DNA of 64,000 nt from Rhynchopus sp. YZ270_cl-10. Its lineage: Eukaryota > Euglenozoa > Diplonemea > Diplonemida > Diplonemidae. Both the position numbers and the translations under genes were made by a program. Shown here one piece after another: positions 11,150-19,930 of the stretch; the stretch's first letter is position 1; every line of letters begins with the position of its first letter. The DNA lies in NCBI GenBank assembly GCA_964035575.1, contig OZ037888.1, positions 186,001-250,000 on the forward strand, in the 5' to 3' direction. Under the pieces are notes generated by a model. It saw nothing but the letters and a program-made list of their open reading frames with translations, did no database searches and was not told where the DNA came from.

Positions 11150-11386
11150 CCGACCCTCCCCCGTGAAATTGTCCCCCCCTCCGACCCCCTTGAAATTGTC
11201 CCCCCTGGGGGAAAAAGTGAGGGGGGGGACAATTTCTCGTACTGTAGGGGGGTGGCCGTTTTGGTGTGAAGAAGGGAGAGCAAAGGTTGTCCCCGCGACT
11301 CCCTTGAAATTGTCCCTGCCTTGAAATTGTCCGTCGGGGCAAAATACCGGTTTTTGGGGGGGGACAATTTCACGGGGGAGGGTCGG
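11150..11386. mobile_element. TA-flanked MITE with internal TTGAAATTGTCC units
   Basis: 237 bp; inverted ends CCGACCCTCCCCCGTGAAAT and so on for about 32 bp; TA at 11148-11149 and 11387-11388. The end motif GAAATTGTCCC recurs inside at least four times in both senses. Confidence 0.8.
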
Positions 11387-11520
11387 TAGGGAGAAAACCC
11401 CATTCTGAGGCCCGGTTTTTCCACCAACCGATGAACGTTGGGAAAAAAAAAAATTCTACCCCCACCCCCACCCCCTCCATTTTTTCTTCTTAAAAACACA
11501 CCAAAAAAACCACCATTTTT

Positions 11521-12384
11521 TCAGGGAAGCAACGGTGACAATGCATCGAACCAACAGTTACTGAGATGCTCCTCACCGCTGGGCGCAGGGTGGACGCCAT
11601 CATAGGTGTGGAGGGTGGAGTTGAAGCCGTCCGCACACGGCGCGAAGCTGACGACACCGTCTATGTAGCGCTGCATTGCGGTGATCTTTTTGCGGATTGC
11701 GGCGTTCGCTGCGAGGAGACGTTCTGCGGGGATGTCTGCCCGGGGCAGGATAGCTGAAACGACGACATGCCGCACAGACAACGTACGGAAGCACTCCTCC
11801 GCTGCCCCCGCCAATCGGAAGGCGATCAGGTCGTAATCCTTTCTCTCCCACTTCTTATTCGCCGCAAGGTCGTTCGAGCCGAACAACATCAACACAATGT
11901 TTGGCCGTGCCCCCTTCACCCATCCCCCCACCAACGGAGCAGACTTCTCCAAAAACCACCCCCAATGCCCTTCATGCGCTGCAGGAAAGTCCCTCCTCGG
12001 AGCGACCCCTCTGTGGTTCTCATGGATGCTGCCTACATAGGTCGGCATCACATTTCTTTCGCGAAGTCGGAAGTACAGTGGTCGTCGGTATGAATCAGTA
12101 CCGTTCAACGGTCGTTTTACACGGTTTACTCCGAGACCTTGAGTGATTGAGTCGCCAAGCGGCATAATGTCCATGAGAACGTGGCCTTCCGCATCTTTTG
12201 CGAGCTGTAGCTTCTCTGTGCGTGGTAGTGGCGGCGTTTCCTGTGAAGGGTCTGTCAGCGTAGGATGTGGTATTGAGGAAGGTGGGGCGTGGGGGGCTAC
12301 AGGTGACTCAAAACCCTGGCCTGATAAATTCAGCGCAAAGAGGCACAGCCCTGCCAATGCTGCGAACAGCACTGTACGCCCCAT
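11521..12384 (-). CDS. SGNH/GDSL-family esterase, probably secreted
   Basis: 287-residue serine esterase/lipase of the SGNH hydrolase superfamily. Visible family blocks: block I MPLGDSITQG at about residue 74 (nucleophile Ser in GDS), block III MLFGSNDLAA at about 166 (Asn of G-x-N-D), and block V YDGVHPAPSGE near 265 (catalytic Asp and His as DGVH). The N-terminus MGRTVLFAALAGLCLFAL is a signal peptide or signal anchor. A Pro-rich linker follows before the catalytic domain. Length fits the family. The substrate cannot be told: acyl esters, acetylated glycans or phospholipids are all possible. No intron is needed. A TA-flanked MITE lies 135 bp beyond the stop. Confidence 0.88.
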   Translation of the reverse strand: MGRTVLFAALAGLCLFALNLSGQGFESPVAPHAPPSSIPHPTLTDPSQETPPLPRTEKLQLAKDAEGHVLMDIMPLGDSITQGLGVNRVKRPLNGTDSYRRPLYFRLRERNVMPTYVGSIHENHRGVAPRRDFPAAHEGHWGWFLEKSAPLVGGWVKGARPNIVLMLFGSNDLAANKKWERKDYDLIAFRLAGAAEECFRTLSVRHVVVSAILPRADIPAERLLAANAAIRKKITAMQRYIDGVVSFAPCADGFNSTLHTYDGVHPAPSGEEHLSNCWFDALSPLLP

Positions 12385-13382
12385 CCCACGGGGTCTCGCC
12401 GCAGTGCGAATAGTGAGAAAAGTTAGGAAAAAATGAGAAAGGATAAAAAGAATTGGTGTTTGCTAAGAAAGGGTGTTCAGATGAATGTGGGTCCTGCTGA
12501 AGTCACCTCAAGAAAGGAGGAAAAGGTGTGTATGAACTGTGTATTGAGTGAGTTTATTTGAGTGCGAAATTTGGAAGAACCTACGAAATACCAGATTTTG
12601 GATTGACTGAATCGAGGGGTGCTGCTGTCGGACATAAAGGCCAGGGTACAACGAGAAATCACTGGTGGCTCTCATTGCCCATCCCTCCTCCGGAGTACAG
12701 ATGTGGAGGTGGCGGTGGCATACATGCCCACCCTCCGAAAACGATTTGTTTCGAGCCCTACACGCCAAGCACCGGGTACAGTACGAGAGTTGCTGGGTGG
12801 AGTGGGGGTAGTGGGGGTGGTGGGTCATAAGGCCTATAGAACACGAGGGAGGGAGGGAGCGGGGGCGATGCTATGCATTCTATAGCTCTGCAATGCTATT
12901 GTATCCTAGGTGGCAAACTGAAGGGCCACTGAGCCAATGACACTGCACCTGGAGTGTCAAAACGAGTTCGTAGGGGACTTTGAGGGTTTTGTACTGTTTG
13001 AGTTCACCCCTCTGGGAAAGGTGTTTTTTATTTGAGGAATTCAGAGGAACAAGCTTGGTATCTTGTTCGCGGGTACAGTGTAGAAGAGTTGCAAGGATGT
13101 TCGACGGCCTGAAACCGGTTCATGTGGAGTCTGCCTTAGTAGATGTGATTGACACATCGACCATAGAGATAAGGTGAGGGGGGACGAAGAAGGACAGAAG
13201 TCTTTTTGATCTGCGTGATACAAGCGGAAGGGTTTTACCTCCCTTTTTCTACTTTTCTGACAAAAGATATACTACCCTTTTTTTGATAATCTGAACACGG
13301 TCAAGCCACCATGCGTGGTGAGGTGCCTCCTTTCCTTTTTGTTGTTGAATCGAATAGAAAAAAAAAAGGGGGGATTTCTTTA

Positions 13383-13426
13383 AAGATGAACCAGAAGCCT
13401 CTCTTAGTTCTCTTCGTTTAGTCACC
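13383..13426 (+). repeat. DR1 hairpin, long loop
   Basis: AGATGAACCAGAAGCCTCTC then CTTCGTTTAGTCACC. Confidence 0.65.
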
Positions 13427-13444
13427 GGACAAAAAAAAAGTGCA

Positions 13445-13486
13445 GTTGATAGTGACAAAACCTGAGACGCAGGCACTGACGCTCCG
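13445..13486 (+). repeat. DR5 copy
   Basis: GTTGATAGTGACAAAACCTG, AGACGCAGGCACTGACGCTC. Confidence 0.8.
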
Positions 13487-13514
13487 GAGAAGAAGAGGAA
13501 TAAAAAAGTGAAGA

Positions 13515-13578
13515 GTTGATAGTGCAAAACACCTCTGGGACACAGGCAGTGACACTCCACTCCGCCCCGGAGTGTTGC
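13515..13578 (+). repeat. DR5 copy with terminal hairpin
   Basis: GTTGATAGTGCAAAACACCT, CAGGCAGTGACACTCC; then CACTCC/GGAGTG hairpin. Confidence 0.8.
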
Positions 13579-13679
13579 ATTTGAGAGTTGCTAACAGGGA
13601 AACCGTAAGAAGGCACATTCATTCCCCCATCCTGACTGGGAAAAAAAAAAAGAAAAAAAAAGAGAAAAACTGAACGATA

Positions 13680-13706
13680 AAGATGTACCTTTCGTACACA
13701 CCATCA
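13680..13706 (+). repeat. DR7 hairpin, short stem
   Basis: AAGATG-TAC-CTTTC-GTA-CACACCATC. Confidence 0.65.
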
Positions 13707-14126
13707 AAAAAGAAGAGAAAGCAAAGATGATTTAGATACATTAGTCTCCAGTATCCGGAGACATGCATCCCCAAACGAACCACACAAAAACGTACTAAAC
13801 GATGACCCCTGACAAGAAAAATTTTGATAACGTGGAGTTACCTGTGATCTCCACATGCATATATGTCTTTTTGGAACCCCCCCCCCCAGCCCTCTCTCCC
13901 CCTGCAATATAATGTGGTATTGCATCCCACTATGCTAGAGTTGGGTGGGTGAAGAGAAGGAAGGGAATGATGTAAAAAAAGGAGGAAAAAAAGAAGAAAT
14001 TATTTACGCATCCACTGTTTGGATAAAAGAAGAACAGAGACGTGAAAGGGGGTTTGAGGGGAAGAGTTTAATTCTTGGACGCATCCCCACACTCAGTCAC
14101 ACAAAAGAAAAGAAAAAAACACAGAT

Positions 14127-14170
14127 GGTGTGGCTGAGACCAGCTGAGACCAGCGGGCTCGGCCACACCA
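14127..14170. mobile_element. Tiny MITE-like hairpin, TGGTGTGGC family
   Basis: TGGTGTGGCTGAG ... CTCGGCCACACCA with a duplicated GACCAGC between; 44 bp. Confidence 0.45.
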
Positions 14171-14521
14171 TGTTTTTCTACCTTCCCCCTTCGTCCCCTT
14201 CCTTCTTAATATCGCAGTCAATACATAAACCCCCTCGTCTCGAGTTGAGCCCCAAAACTTCACTCCTCAAAGTAGCTGTCAAGCAATTTGATATCCCGCA
14301 ACTGTATTATTTGGTGGTGTTGTTATATTCGATTATCATCTAAGCACCCCCCACATTATGCGTTTTTTTGATATGAATTCAGTCTGTACTCAATGTTGGG
14401 AATGGTTGATTTTTTTTCCCCTATAAAATACGTCATTTTTTTCCTCTCAATGCAAAACGCGGAATGCACCGACACGGTGAGGATATCCGCTCCAAAACTT
14501 TTCAATTCAGATCTTATAATA

Positions 14522-15514
14522 TTATTCCAGTAAACCACATACCAACGCAGGGATACTCCTCTTGTGAATGACAACCGGCGCAATGACGACATCTCTCGAG
14601 ATGTCGTCGTCGAGAATGTAACGCTTCACTGCGATGCTGGGGTCGCGGTGCCTGAAGTAGACGAGCTCCTCTGCACGGAGGAAGAGCGAGGTGTCTTCGT
14701 TGATTGCGAGCGACGAGGCCTCACGCACACGCTGCGACGTCTCGTCGTCGGCACGCGCCCGCACCCGCTTCCCTTGCGCCGCCGCCAACAGCGCACGCTG
14801 TTCTGCCTCATGCTCGGCCAACGCCTTATCCGCATTCATCCGCACCTTCGTCAAAATCACATAATACTCGTACTCCGGATGGGCCTCCTGCGGGCACTCC
14901 TCCATTGCCCCTGGTCCTTGCTTTCCTGATAGCTCTTCGAAAAGGTTCGCGTGAAGCTGTGCACCAAGCTCAACAGGAAGATTCGTCATCCTCTCGTTTA
15001 CGATCAAGGCCACAGGGCGGTCCCGAAGGGAGTCCTCAGAGAGGATGGTGCTGATGTCCGGGAGAGTGTCCTCCTCAGTGGTGGCTGGAGCGTTGAGCGC
15101 TTCGAAGAGAGGGCGGTTGCCTGGTGTTCTGCGCATGATTTCGAGGTTGAGGATGCCGACGATGCCGTAGATTTGTTCGCCATTGTCGTTTAGCATGGCG
15201 CCTTCTTCTGCGGTGTTGGCCTCATCGGGGACTTTGACGATGCTGGTGATAGGGGAGTGGCAAAGAGGGTTGATAACCTCGTCCACATGGTACCCCCAAC
15301 CAACAGGGCAGTAGCGTTGCATAAGGTGAAAGGCGGCGTCGAGATCGGTGTCCTGCATGATGTCAACGTCAAAGTCGATCTCCTGCATCTCATCGCCAGC
15401 ATGCACCCCAGCGTCCTCATCGAATGAAGGGGGGAGGGTCGGGACAGCCTCCAAGGTAGGTGCTGCGTCGTCCTCGCCCATGGCATCTACGGGTGCGCCT
15501 CTGCGTTTTCCCAT
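14522..15514 (-). CDS. BCP1: BCP1/BCCIP homologue (Rpl23 chaperone family)
   Basis: Member of the BCP1/BCCIP family, nuclear proteins that in yeast chaperone ribosomal protein Rpl23 and in animals bind p21 and BRCA2. Family signs: acidic start followed by EIDFDVDIMQDTDLD, ITSIVKVPDE, YGIVGILNLE, the block PVALIVNERMTNLPVEL, and EYYVILTKVRM. The frame starts MGKRRGAP after a trans-splice-like acceptor (CCCCCTTCAG, AG at 15537-15538). The uninterrupted frame is 330 codons. A GTATGTGG donor at 14542, after Leu-324, suggests the final residues come from another exon further left, which I could not place with confidence. Length otherwise matches the family (about 280-320). Confidence 0.85.
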   Translation of the reverse strand: MGKRRGAPVDAMGEDDAAPTLEAVPTLPPSFDEDAGVHAGDEMQEIDFDVDIMQDTDLDAAFHLMQRYCPVGWGYHVDEVINPLCHSPITSIVKVPDEANTAEEGAMLNDNGEQIYGIVGILNLEIMRRTPGNRPLFEALNAPATTEEDTLPDISTILSEDSLRDRPVALIVNERMTNLPVELGAQLHANLFEELSGKQGPGAMEECPQEAHPEYEYYVILTKVRMNADKALAEHEAEQRALLAAAQGKRVRARADDETSQRVREASSLAINEDTSLFLRAEELVYFRHRDPSIAVKRYILDDDISRDVVIAPVVIHKRSIPALVCGLLE

Positions 15515-15535
15515 TGTGGTGGTGTGTTGTGTATG

Positions 15536-15560
15536 TCTGAAGGGGGTGTTGAAAGGCGTG
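15536..15560 (-). promoter_or_regulatory. Probable trans-splice acceptor, BCP1
   Basis: TTTCAACACCCCCTTCAG on the minus strand; the leader to ATG would be 22 nt. Confidence 0.45.
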
Positions 15561-15676
15561 AAAGGAAGGGCAGTACTACCCCCAGGGCTTTTGAACAGTT
15601 TGGTACAAAAGGTTTATGATGAAGTGTTCAGAACCACCCTGGTTGGTACCTGAACACTTCGCTTTTTCGGATGCAG

Positions 15677-16130
15677 TCAAGAAGTGAGGTTGTGCGGGAT
15701 GCGAAGACGATGCGCGAGAAAGATGAAGTCGAGAGTGCAGCACGCAGTGCGCGAAACCCTGCTGTACGCAGGCGAGAATGAGGGTAAGAAGATGTCTACC
15801 AGAAATTTGTCAATGGCTTCATCAAAGAAGCGTTGCCTAGTGTGGTGCGCCAGGATTTTCCCGAGTTGGGGACCGGTGCACAAGATGCAGATCTCGCGCA
15901 CCGTGGAGATCGGGAGGGAGGCAGGGAAGACCGTGTACGTTCTTCGCCCGAGGGACAGCCAGCGGACGCTTGCTTATTATTTCAAAGAATTTCGGGGTGA
16001 AATGAGGGGAGGTGGCGGCTGGGGTCTCTAGTCTCATGATGTGCCACGCAGAGGAAGCGGCCTTCACGAACCTGACCCGAACCGGACGGACTACCTTCCT
16101 GGGTGGCTTGCGGCGTACGTACAAAGGCAT
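15677..16130 (-). CDS. Possible small gene, unrecognised
   Basis: Two overlapping minus-strand frames have the GC-rich third positions typical of genes here. One begins MPLYVRRKPPRKVVRPVRV, very basic, possibly a mitochondrial targeting or ribosomal-type N-terminus. The other, after a candidate AG near 15,996, reads REICILCTGPQLGKILAHH and ends IPHNLTS*. A short intron or a sequencing slip between them would give one protein of about 130-150 residues, but no clean GTATG donor joins them. A plus-strand frame over the same bases is less gene-like. I do not recognise the product. Confidence 0.4.
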
Positions 16131-16415
16131 GTCAATTCGTCTCCTCCATCACAAGGCTGCAGAGCACCCAGTCCCTGCCATTCCCTTAACGTAAAGCTCC
16201 AATCAGGGAAGGGACAATGTCAGAAAAGAATGATAAAAAAAATGGGGGTCTATTTTTTTTCTGGATATGGTTATGTTAAGAATACAGTGTCCCAACAAAC
16301 ATTGGAGGGGGTACAAACCCTTTAAGATTCCCAAAAAGCCACCTGAGTTTTTGCTCCCTCCGATATTTTTCTTGGAACACTCTAAATTTAGAAGAAAAAA
16401 AAACGTGCATGGAAA

Positions 16416-16457
16416 TGCACACACACACACACACTCTCTCTCTCTCTCTCTCTCTCT
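16416..16457 (+). repeat. (CA)n(CT)n microsatellite
   Basis: Runs of CA then CT just beyond the stop of the EF-hand/LRR gene; GA-rich in its mRNA sense. Confidence 0.9.
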
Positions 16458-16468
16458 TTCTTACCCTT

Positions 16469-19285
16469 TTATTTCTTCTTCGGAGCTGGTTTTGCTGCTT
16501 TCTTTGCTCCTGCCTTGGCACGCGATTTTCCTGATGCGCCACTTCTCTTGGATACTACATGAAACGTTTTCGGTATGTCATCAGGTTTGTACCCCCTGTC
16601 TGGCCCTGGGGGTGATGGGTAGCGCCCTTGAGAACAGTCAGCTTGCGATGCAAACGTCACAACGACACCATTAGGCATTGAATCGCAGAAGGGCACTGCA
16701 CAGTTTGTACACCGCGGGCTGAGTGGTTGATCTGTGTGGCATGACGTACACCGCACCTCAGATATTTGAGTACGAAGCTCGGTGATGATCGAGGGAGGGT
16801 CGTCACTTTGTCTTTGCTCCAAGCGGTGATCCAAACCGGGTATGTTGTCATGCAAACGGGTGGTTCTTGAAAAGAGATCACACTGCGGACAACGCAACAA
16901 ACAATTCGCCCGATACGTCTCCGACGCCTGCCACGTTGCCGCAACAATCGCCGGCCCCGCCCCTTTCTTCATCATTGCATCCCGCCGTGAGGTGACCTCC
17001 CTTAACTCCTCCTCGACCTCTTCCCCTAATCGGCTTTCCTTTACACTAGGCCCTGCAGCTGTCGCAGATAGATCCAACCCTTCCAACGTTGTATTGTCTT
17101 TGAGCGATCTTATGATATCCCTTACCCCTTGGCTTGCCAATGGGTTGTGCGCTAAGGAGAGATGCACTAAGGAGGAGTTAGCCTTTAATGCTTGGGCAAT
17201 CGCATAGGCACCTTCTGGTCCGATTTTGTTGTGTGCAGCTTTGACACGTTTTAAAAAGGCGGATCCGATCAAGCGTCCCAGCAGCCTCCCACCCCCTTCC
17301 GTTCTCGATCCTGGAGGGGTATCCTGCACGCCAGTCCACGAGAGGTCTACCTCCTCGAGTGTCCCGTTCGCAGCCAGACCCTTTTCAATGAGGTAATTCG
17401 TTCCTGCAGCGGTCAGTCGGTTCCATCCGACGTTAAGGACCCGGAGATCTCCATTCGACTGCAGCATTTCCGCAAGAGAAAGGGCGGATTGGTAGCCTAA
17501 GTCGTTGTGGGAGAGATCGAGCTCAAGAAGAGTACCGTTTTCTCCAATGGCCTCGGAGAGAGGGAGCACCTCAGTGTCGGTAAGATGTGTGTGGGTGAGG
17601 CGGAGGACACGGAGTTGTGCGAGGTGATTGGGGCCACTGAGGAGGAGGCGAAGGGTTTCGCCAACCCCTCTGGGGCGTTTCCATTCTTGGCAAGAATCGC
17701 AGGTTGCCGCAGTGTGGTGGCCATGGTTGTGTACACCAGACGATCCTGCGACACATCCTGCCGCTCCAGCATTAATATGAGCCGCAACCAAGCTCAATGT
17801 ATGCGGATGCGTAACGTTCAACTCCCCACCACCCCCATCTGAATCATTATCAAACCCTGTCGTATTCCCCGAAGCCACAACATCCTCCGCAGCAGCAATC
17901 AAATTTGGTGATAAAAACTCATCTGCCATTTGTTTGAGCATATACCCATATAGCCGATGGGTCGCGGCGTCCCCTTTGGGAACTAATCCTGCTCTTCCAC
18001 CAATTTTATTGTGCGAAATATCAAGAAACCCGACAAGACATCCTTTAGTGAGAAGCGCGCCCATCAAATCGACGGCACCATAAGCAGAAATGAAGTTACG
18101 TTGTACTTCGATGTGGCGAATAAGGGGTTGGCAACGGATGTCAGGGTCGGGGTGTGATTCTCGCATTGCGTCTCTCCGGATCACCTCGGCAAGAGAATTG
18201 ACGTAACGATCATTCAGAGATTGTTGGTTTAGATCAAGAAATCCAAGGCTTTCTTCAAGACTTTCATCAGTAAGACGTGGTAAGATGGTTCTGCTTGGAA
18301 GCGAGCTGTACGGCAGTTTTGCATGGTGCAACGCAAACGCCTCTGCCCCCGTCGTTAGCGTCACATCTGTTTCAGTTTTAAACTGAAAGGCTAGCACATT
18401 CTCCTCCATACGCGCCGCATCTTCGATAGTGAATTTATGTGTGTCATCTGCCTTGGTGCCTTCCTCAGCATCTTCACAGTGCACTTCGATGTACCCTTCT
18501 TCATCAAAAATCAGAGCTTCAAGACACAAAATGATAGATTCAACATAAGCTGCAAGCGTCTCTTTACTCCACAAATCAGACTCATCGCGAGACCCTGCAT
18601 CAATCAAACGGTGTTCCACCATGACTCTCACCACCTCCTCCTCTGTCACAGAAAGCACTTCTTCTGATTCCGAAACCGCATCTGCAACGGGTTCACCGAT
18701 ATCACCATTTTCTGTCGAAGGGTCTGGCCCTCCGTTATCCGAGAGAGAAGTAGCATCTTGAACCTCTTCAAGGGGTGTGGTAGGCTCGTCTATACCATCA
18801 ACAGTGTTAAGGAGGGAGACGGCATAGGGGCTGGATGGGTCAAAGTAATCAGCGGAATAGATCTTTAAACCGAGGCGGAGTGATTTGAGTGTGGCTAAAC
18901 GGTGTTTCATTTGAGGTATGGTGAGCTGTTCGAGAGCACCGTGGATGTCCTCGGGGAGGAGCGTGGAGCTGTGGGTGTCGTCAGGCTCAGCGTCATCGAC
19001 GTCGAGCTCTTCCTGCATTTCCCCAAGCGTTTTTCTTGCCATGAGTTCGAGGAATTCATCGAATTCGATGCTCCCAGTCTGGTCTGTGTCAACCGTAAGA
19101 ATCATTTCCTCGATCATCTCCGGAGGTACAACCTGCCCCAACTCAGCAAACACTGCCCCCAGCTCGTTTGTATCGATCGTCTCATCTCCGTCCCTATCAA
19201 ACTCATGAAATACATCGCGAAAGGCTTCGATCTCATCCGGAGTAAACTTATCAACAAGCTTGCTGTGTCCGCCGTCTTCTGCCAT
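16469..19285 (-). CDS. EF-hand and leucine-rich-repeat protein (938 aa)
   Basis: Large single-exon gene. Residues about 10-90 form a calmodulin/centrin-like EF-hand pair: loops DRDGDETIDTNE and DTDQTGSIEFDE have the expected acidic positions 1, 3, 5 and Glu/Asp at 12, so calcium binding is likely. A Glu-rich middle follows, then ribonuclease-inhibitor-type leucine-rich repeats from about residue 390 to 760, with units such as LLELDLSHNDLG and LVHLSLAHNPLA. Near the end two Cys pairs (CPQC, and CTSC...CTNC) suggest zinc binding. The tail is Lys/Ala-rich (KAGAKKAAKPAPKKK). ATG chosen because the EF-hand starts about 14 residues later and a pyrimidine tract plus AG (19344-19345) lies upstream. 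Likely a flagellar or cytoskeletal scaffold, by analogy only. Confidence 0.88.
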   Translation of the reverse strand: MAEDGGHSKLVDKFTPDEIEAFRDVFHEFDRDGDETIDTNELGAVFAELGQVVPPEMIEEMILTVDTDQTGSIEFDEFLELMARKTLGEMQEELDVDDAEPDDTHSSTLLPEDIHGALEQLTIPQMKHRLATLKSLRLGLKIYSADYFDPSSPYAVSLLNTVDGIDEPTTPLEEVQDATSLSDNGGPDPSTENGDIGEPVADAVSESEEVLSVTEEEVVRVMVEHRLIDAGSRDESDLWSKETLAAYVESIILCLEALIFDEEGYIEVHCEDAEEGTKADDTHKFTIEDAARMEENVLAFQFKTETDVTLTTGAEAFALHHAKLPYSSLPSRTILPRLTDESLEESLGFLDLNQQSLNDRYVNSLAEVIRRDAMRESHPDPDIRCQPLIRHIEVQRNFISAYGAVDLMGALLTKGCLVGFLDISHNKIGGRAGLVPKGDAATHRLYGYMLKQMADEFLSPNLIAAAEDVVASGNTTGFDNDSDGGGGELNVTHPHTLSLVAAHINAGAAGCVAGSSGVHNHGHHTAATCDSCQEWKRPRGVGETLRLLLSGPNHLAQLRVLRLTHTHLTDTEVLPLSEAIGENGTLLELDLSHNDLGYQSALSLAEMLQSNGDLRVLNVGWNRLTAAGTNYLIEKGLAANGTLEEVDLSWTGVQDTPPGSRTEGGGRLLGRLIGSAFLKRVKAAHNKIGPEGAYAIAQALKANSSLVHLSLAHNPLASQGVRDIIRSLKDNTTLEGLDLSATAAGPSVKESRLGEEVEEELREVTSRRDAMMKKGAGPAIVAATWQASETYRANCLLRCPQCDLFSRTTRLHDNIPGLDHRLEQRQSDDPPSIITELRTQISEVRCTSCHTDQPLSPRCTNCAVPFCDSMPNGVVVTFASQADCSQGRYPSPPGPDRGYKPDDIPKTFHVVSKRSGASGKSRAKAGAKKAAKPAPKKK

Positions 19286-19518
19286 TCGGTTGTTTTTTTT
19301 TTCGAAAGGTGTAGGGGGGTGCGTATCCCTTTCTTGTGAATTTCTGATCATGATTAGTGTGGGAAAGTGGGGACGAAAGGATGAGGTAAAAAAAGGTGTC
19401 TCCTTCTTGAAAACTGATACTGGTACAAAAAAGGATCGGAGGACACCCTTGAGGGGTCTGTCTGAAAGAGGGGTAAGATAAAATGCTAAGCCTCGCTTAG
19501 GATTGAACAAAGAATTGT

Positions 19519-19578
19519 TTCATATACTAACTATTCTACTGAATAGAAGGTATAATAGGGTGTACTAAATGTACCCTA
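19519..19578 (+). repeat. DR8 copy
   Basis: TTCATATACTAACTATTCTA, CTGAATAG, GGTATAATAGGGTGTACTAA, ATGTACCC; CTATTC/GAATAG hairpin. Confidence 0.8.
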
Positions 19579-19789
19579 TTCAATCAAAAGAAGAAAGGGC
19601 TTTGAAGGATGCAGAACTCTCTCATGAAATAAAAGGTGGAAGTGATTTGTGCAAGTGCCCTCATCTCCCCCCCTCCTCCCCTTCTGGGACTGTCACTGAG
19701 CAAAAACAAATTGAAATGTTTGCAACAACCTTTCATTGGGCGGGACGCAGGCATAAACTAAAAAAAATTGACTTGAAATACAAAACTGT

Positions 19790-19840
19790 AGTTGTTGATA
19801 CAGGCACCTCCGACTGACCCATCGTACGATGCCATGCCCT
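19790..19840 (+). repeat. DR6 copy joined to DR2
   Basis: GTAGTTGTTGATACAGGCAC, TCGTACGATGCC; lies downstream of the cyclase-like frame, possibly in a 3' intron. Confidence 0.8.
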
Positions 19841-19870
19841 GGATACAAAATCCCTCGACAGTGTACCTTG
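19841..19870 (+). repeat. DR2 copy fused to DR6
   Basis: GATACAAAATCCCTCGACAG, TGTACCTTGG. Confidence 0.7.
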
Positions 19871-19930
19871 GTACTACAAAGAAGAAGAAGAAGAAATCAC
19901 TAAAGCTAGACAATACTGTGCATCTACAAC

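Larger units (their letters stand above)
12385..14521. other. Intergenic, no firm gene
   Basis: Holds DR1, DR5 and DR7 copies at 13.4-13.7 kb and a TGGTGTGGC hairpin. On the plus strand 13,090-13,170 reads FDGLKPVHVESALVDVID, protein-like but isolated. The missing last exon of BCP1 may lie here. Confidence 0.5.

Noticed and set aside
13704-13870. Last exon of BCP1 (acceptor TTTTTCTTGTCAG)
   Set aside because: Phase fits but the reading is AT-rich, Ser/Leu-biased and does not look like the family C-terminus.
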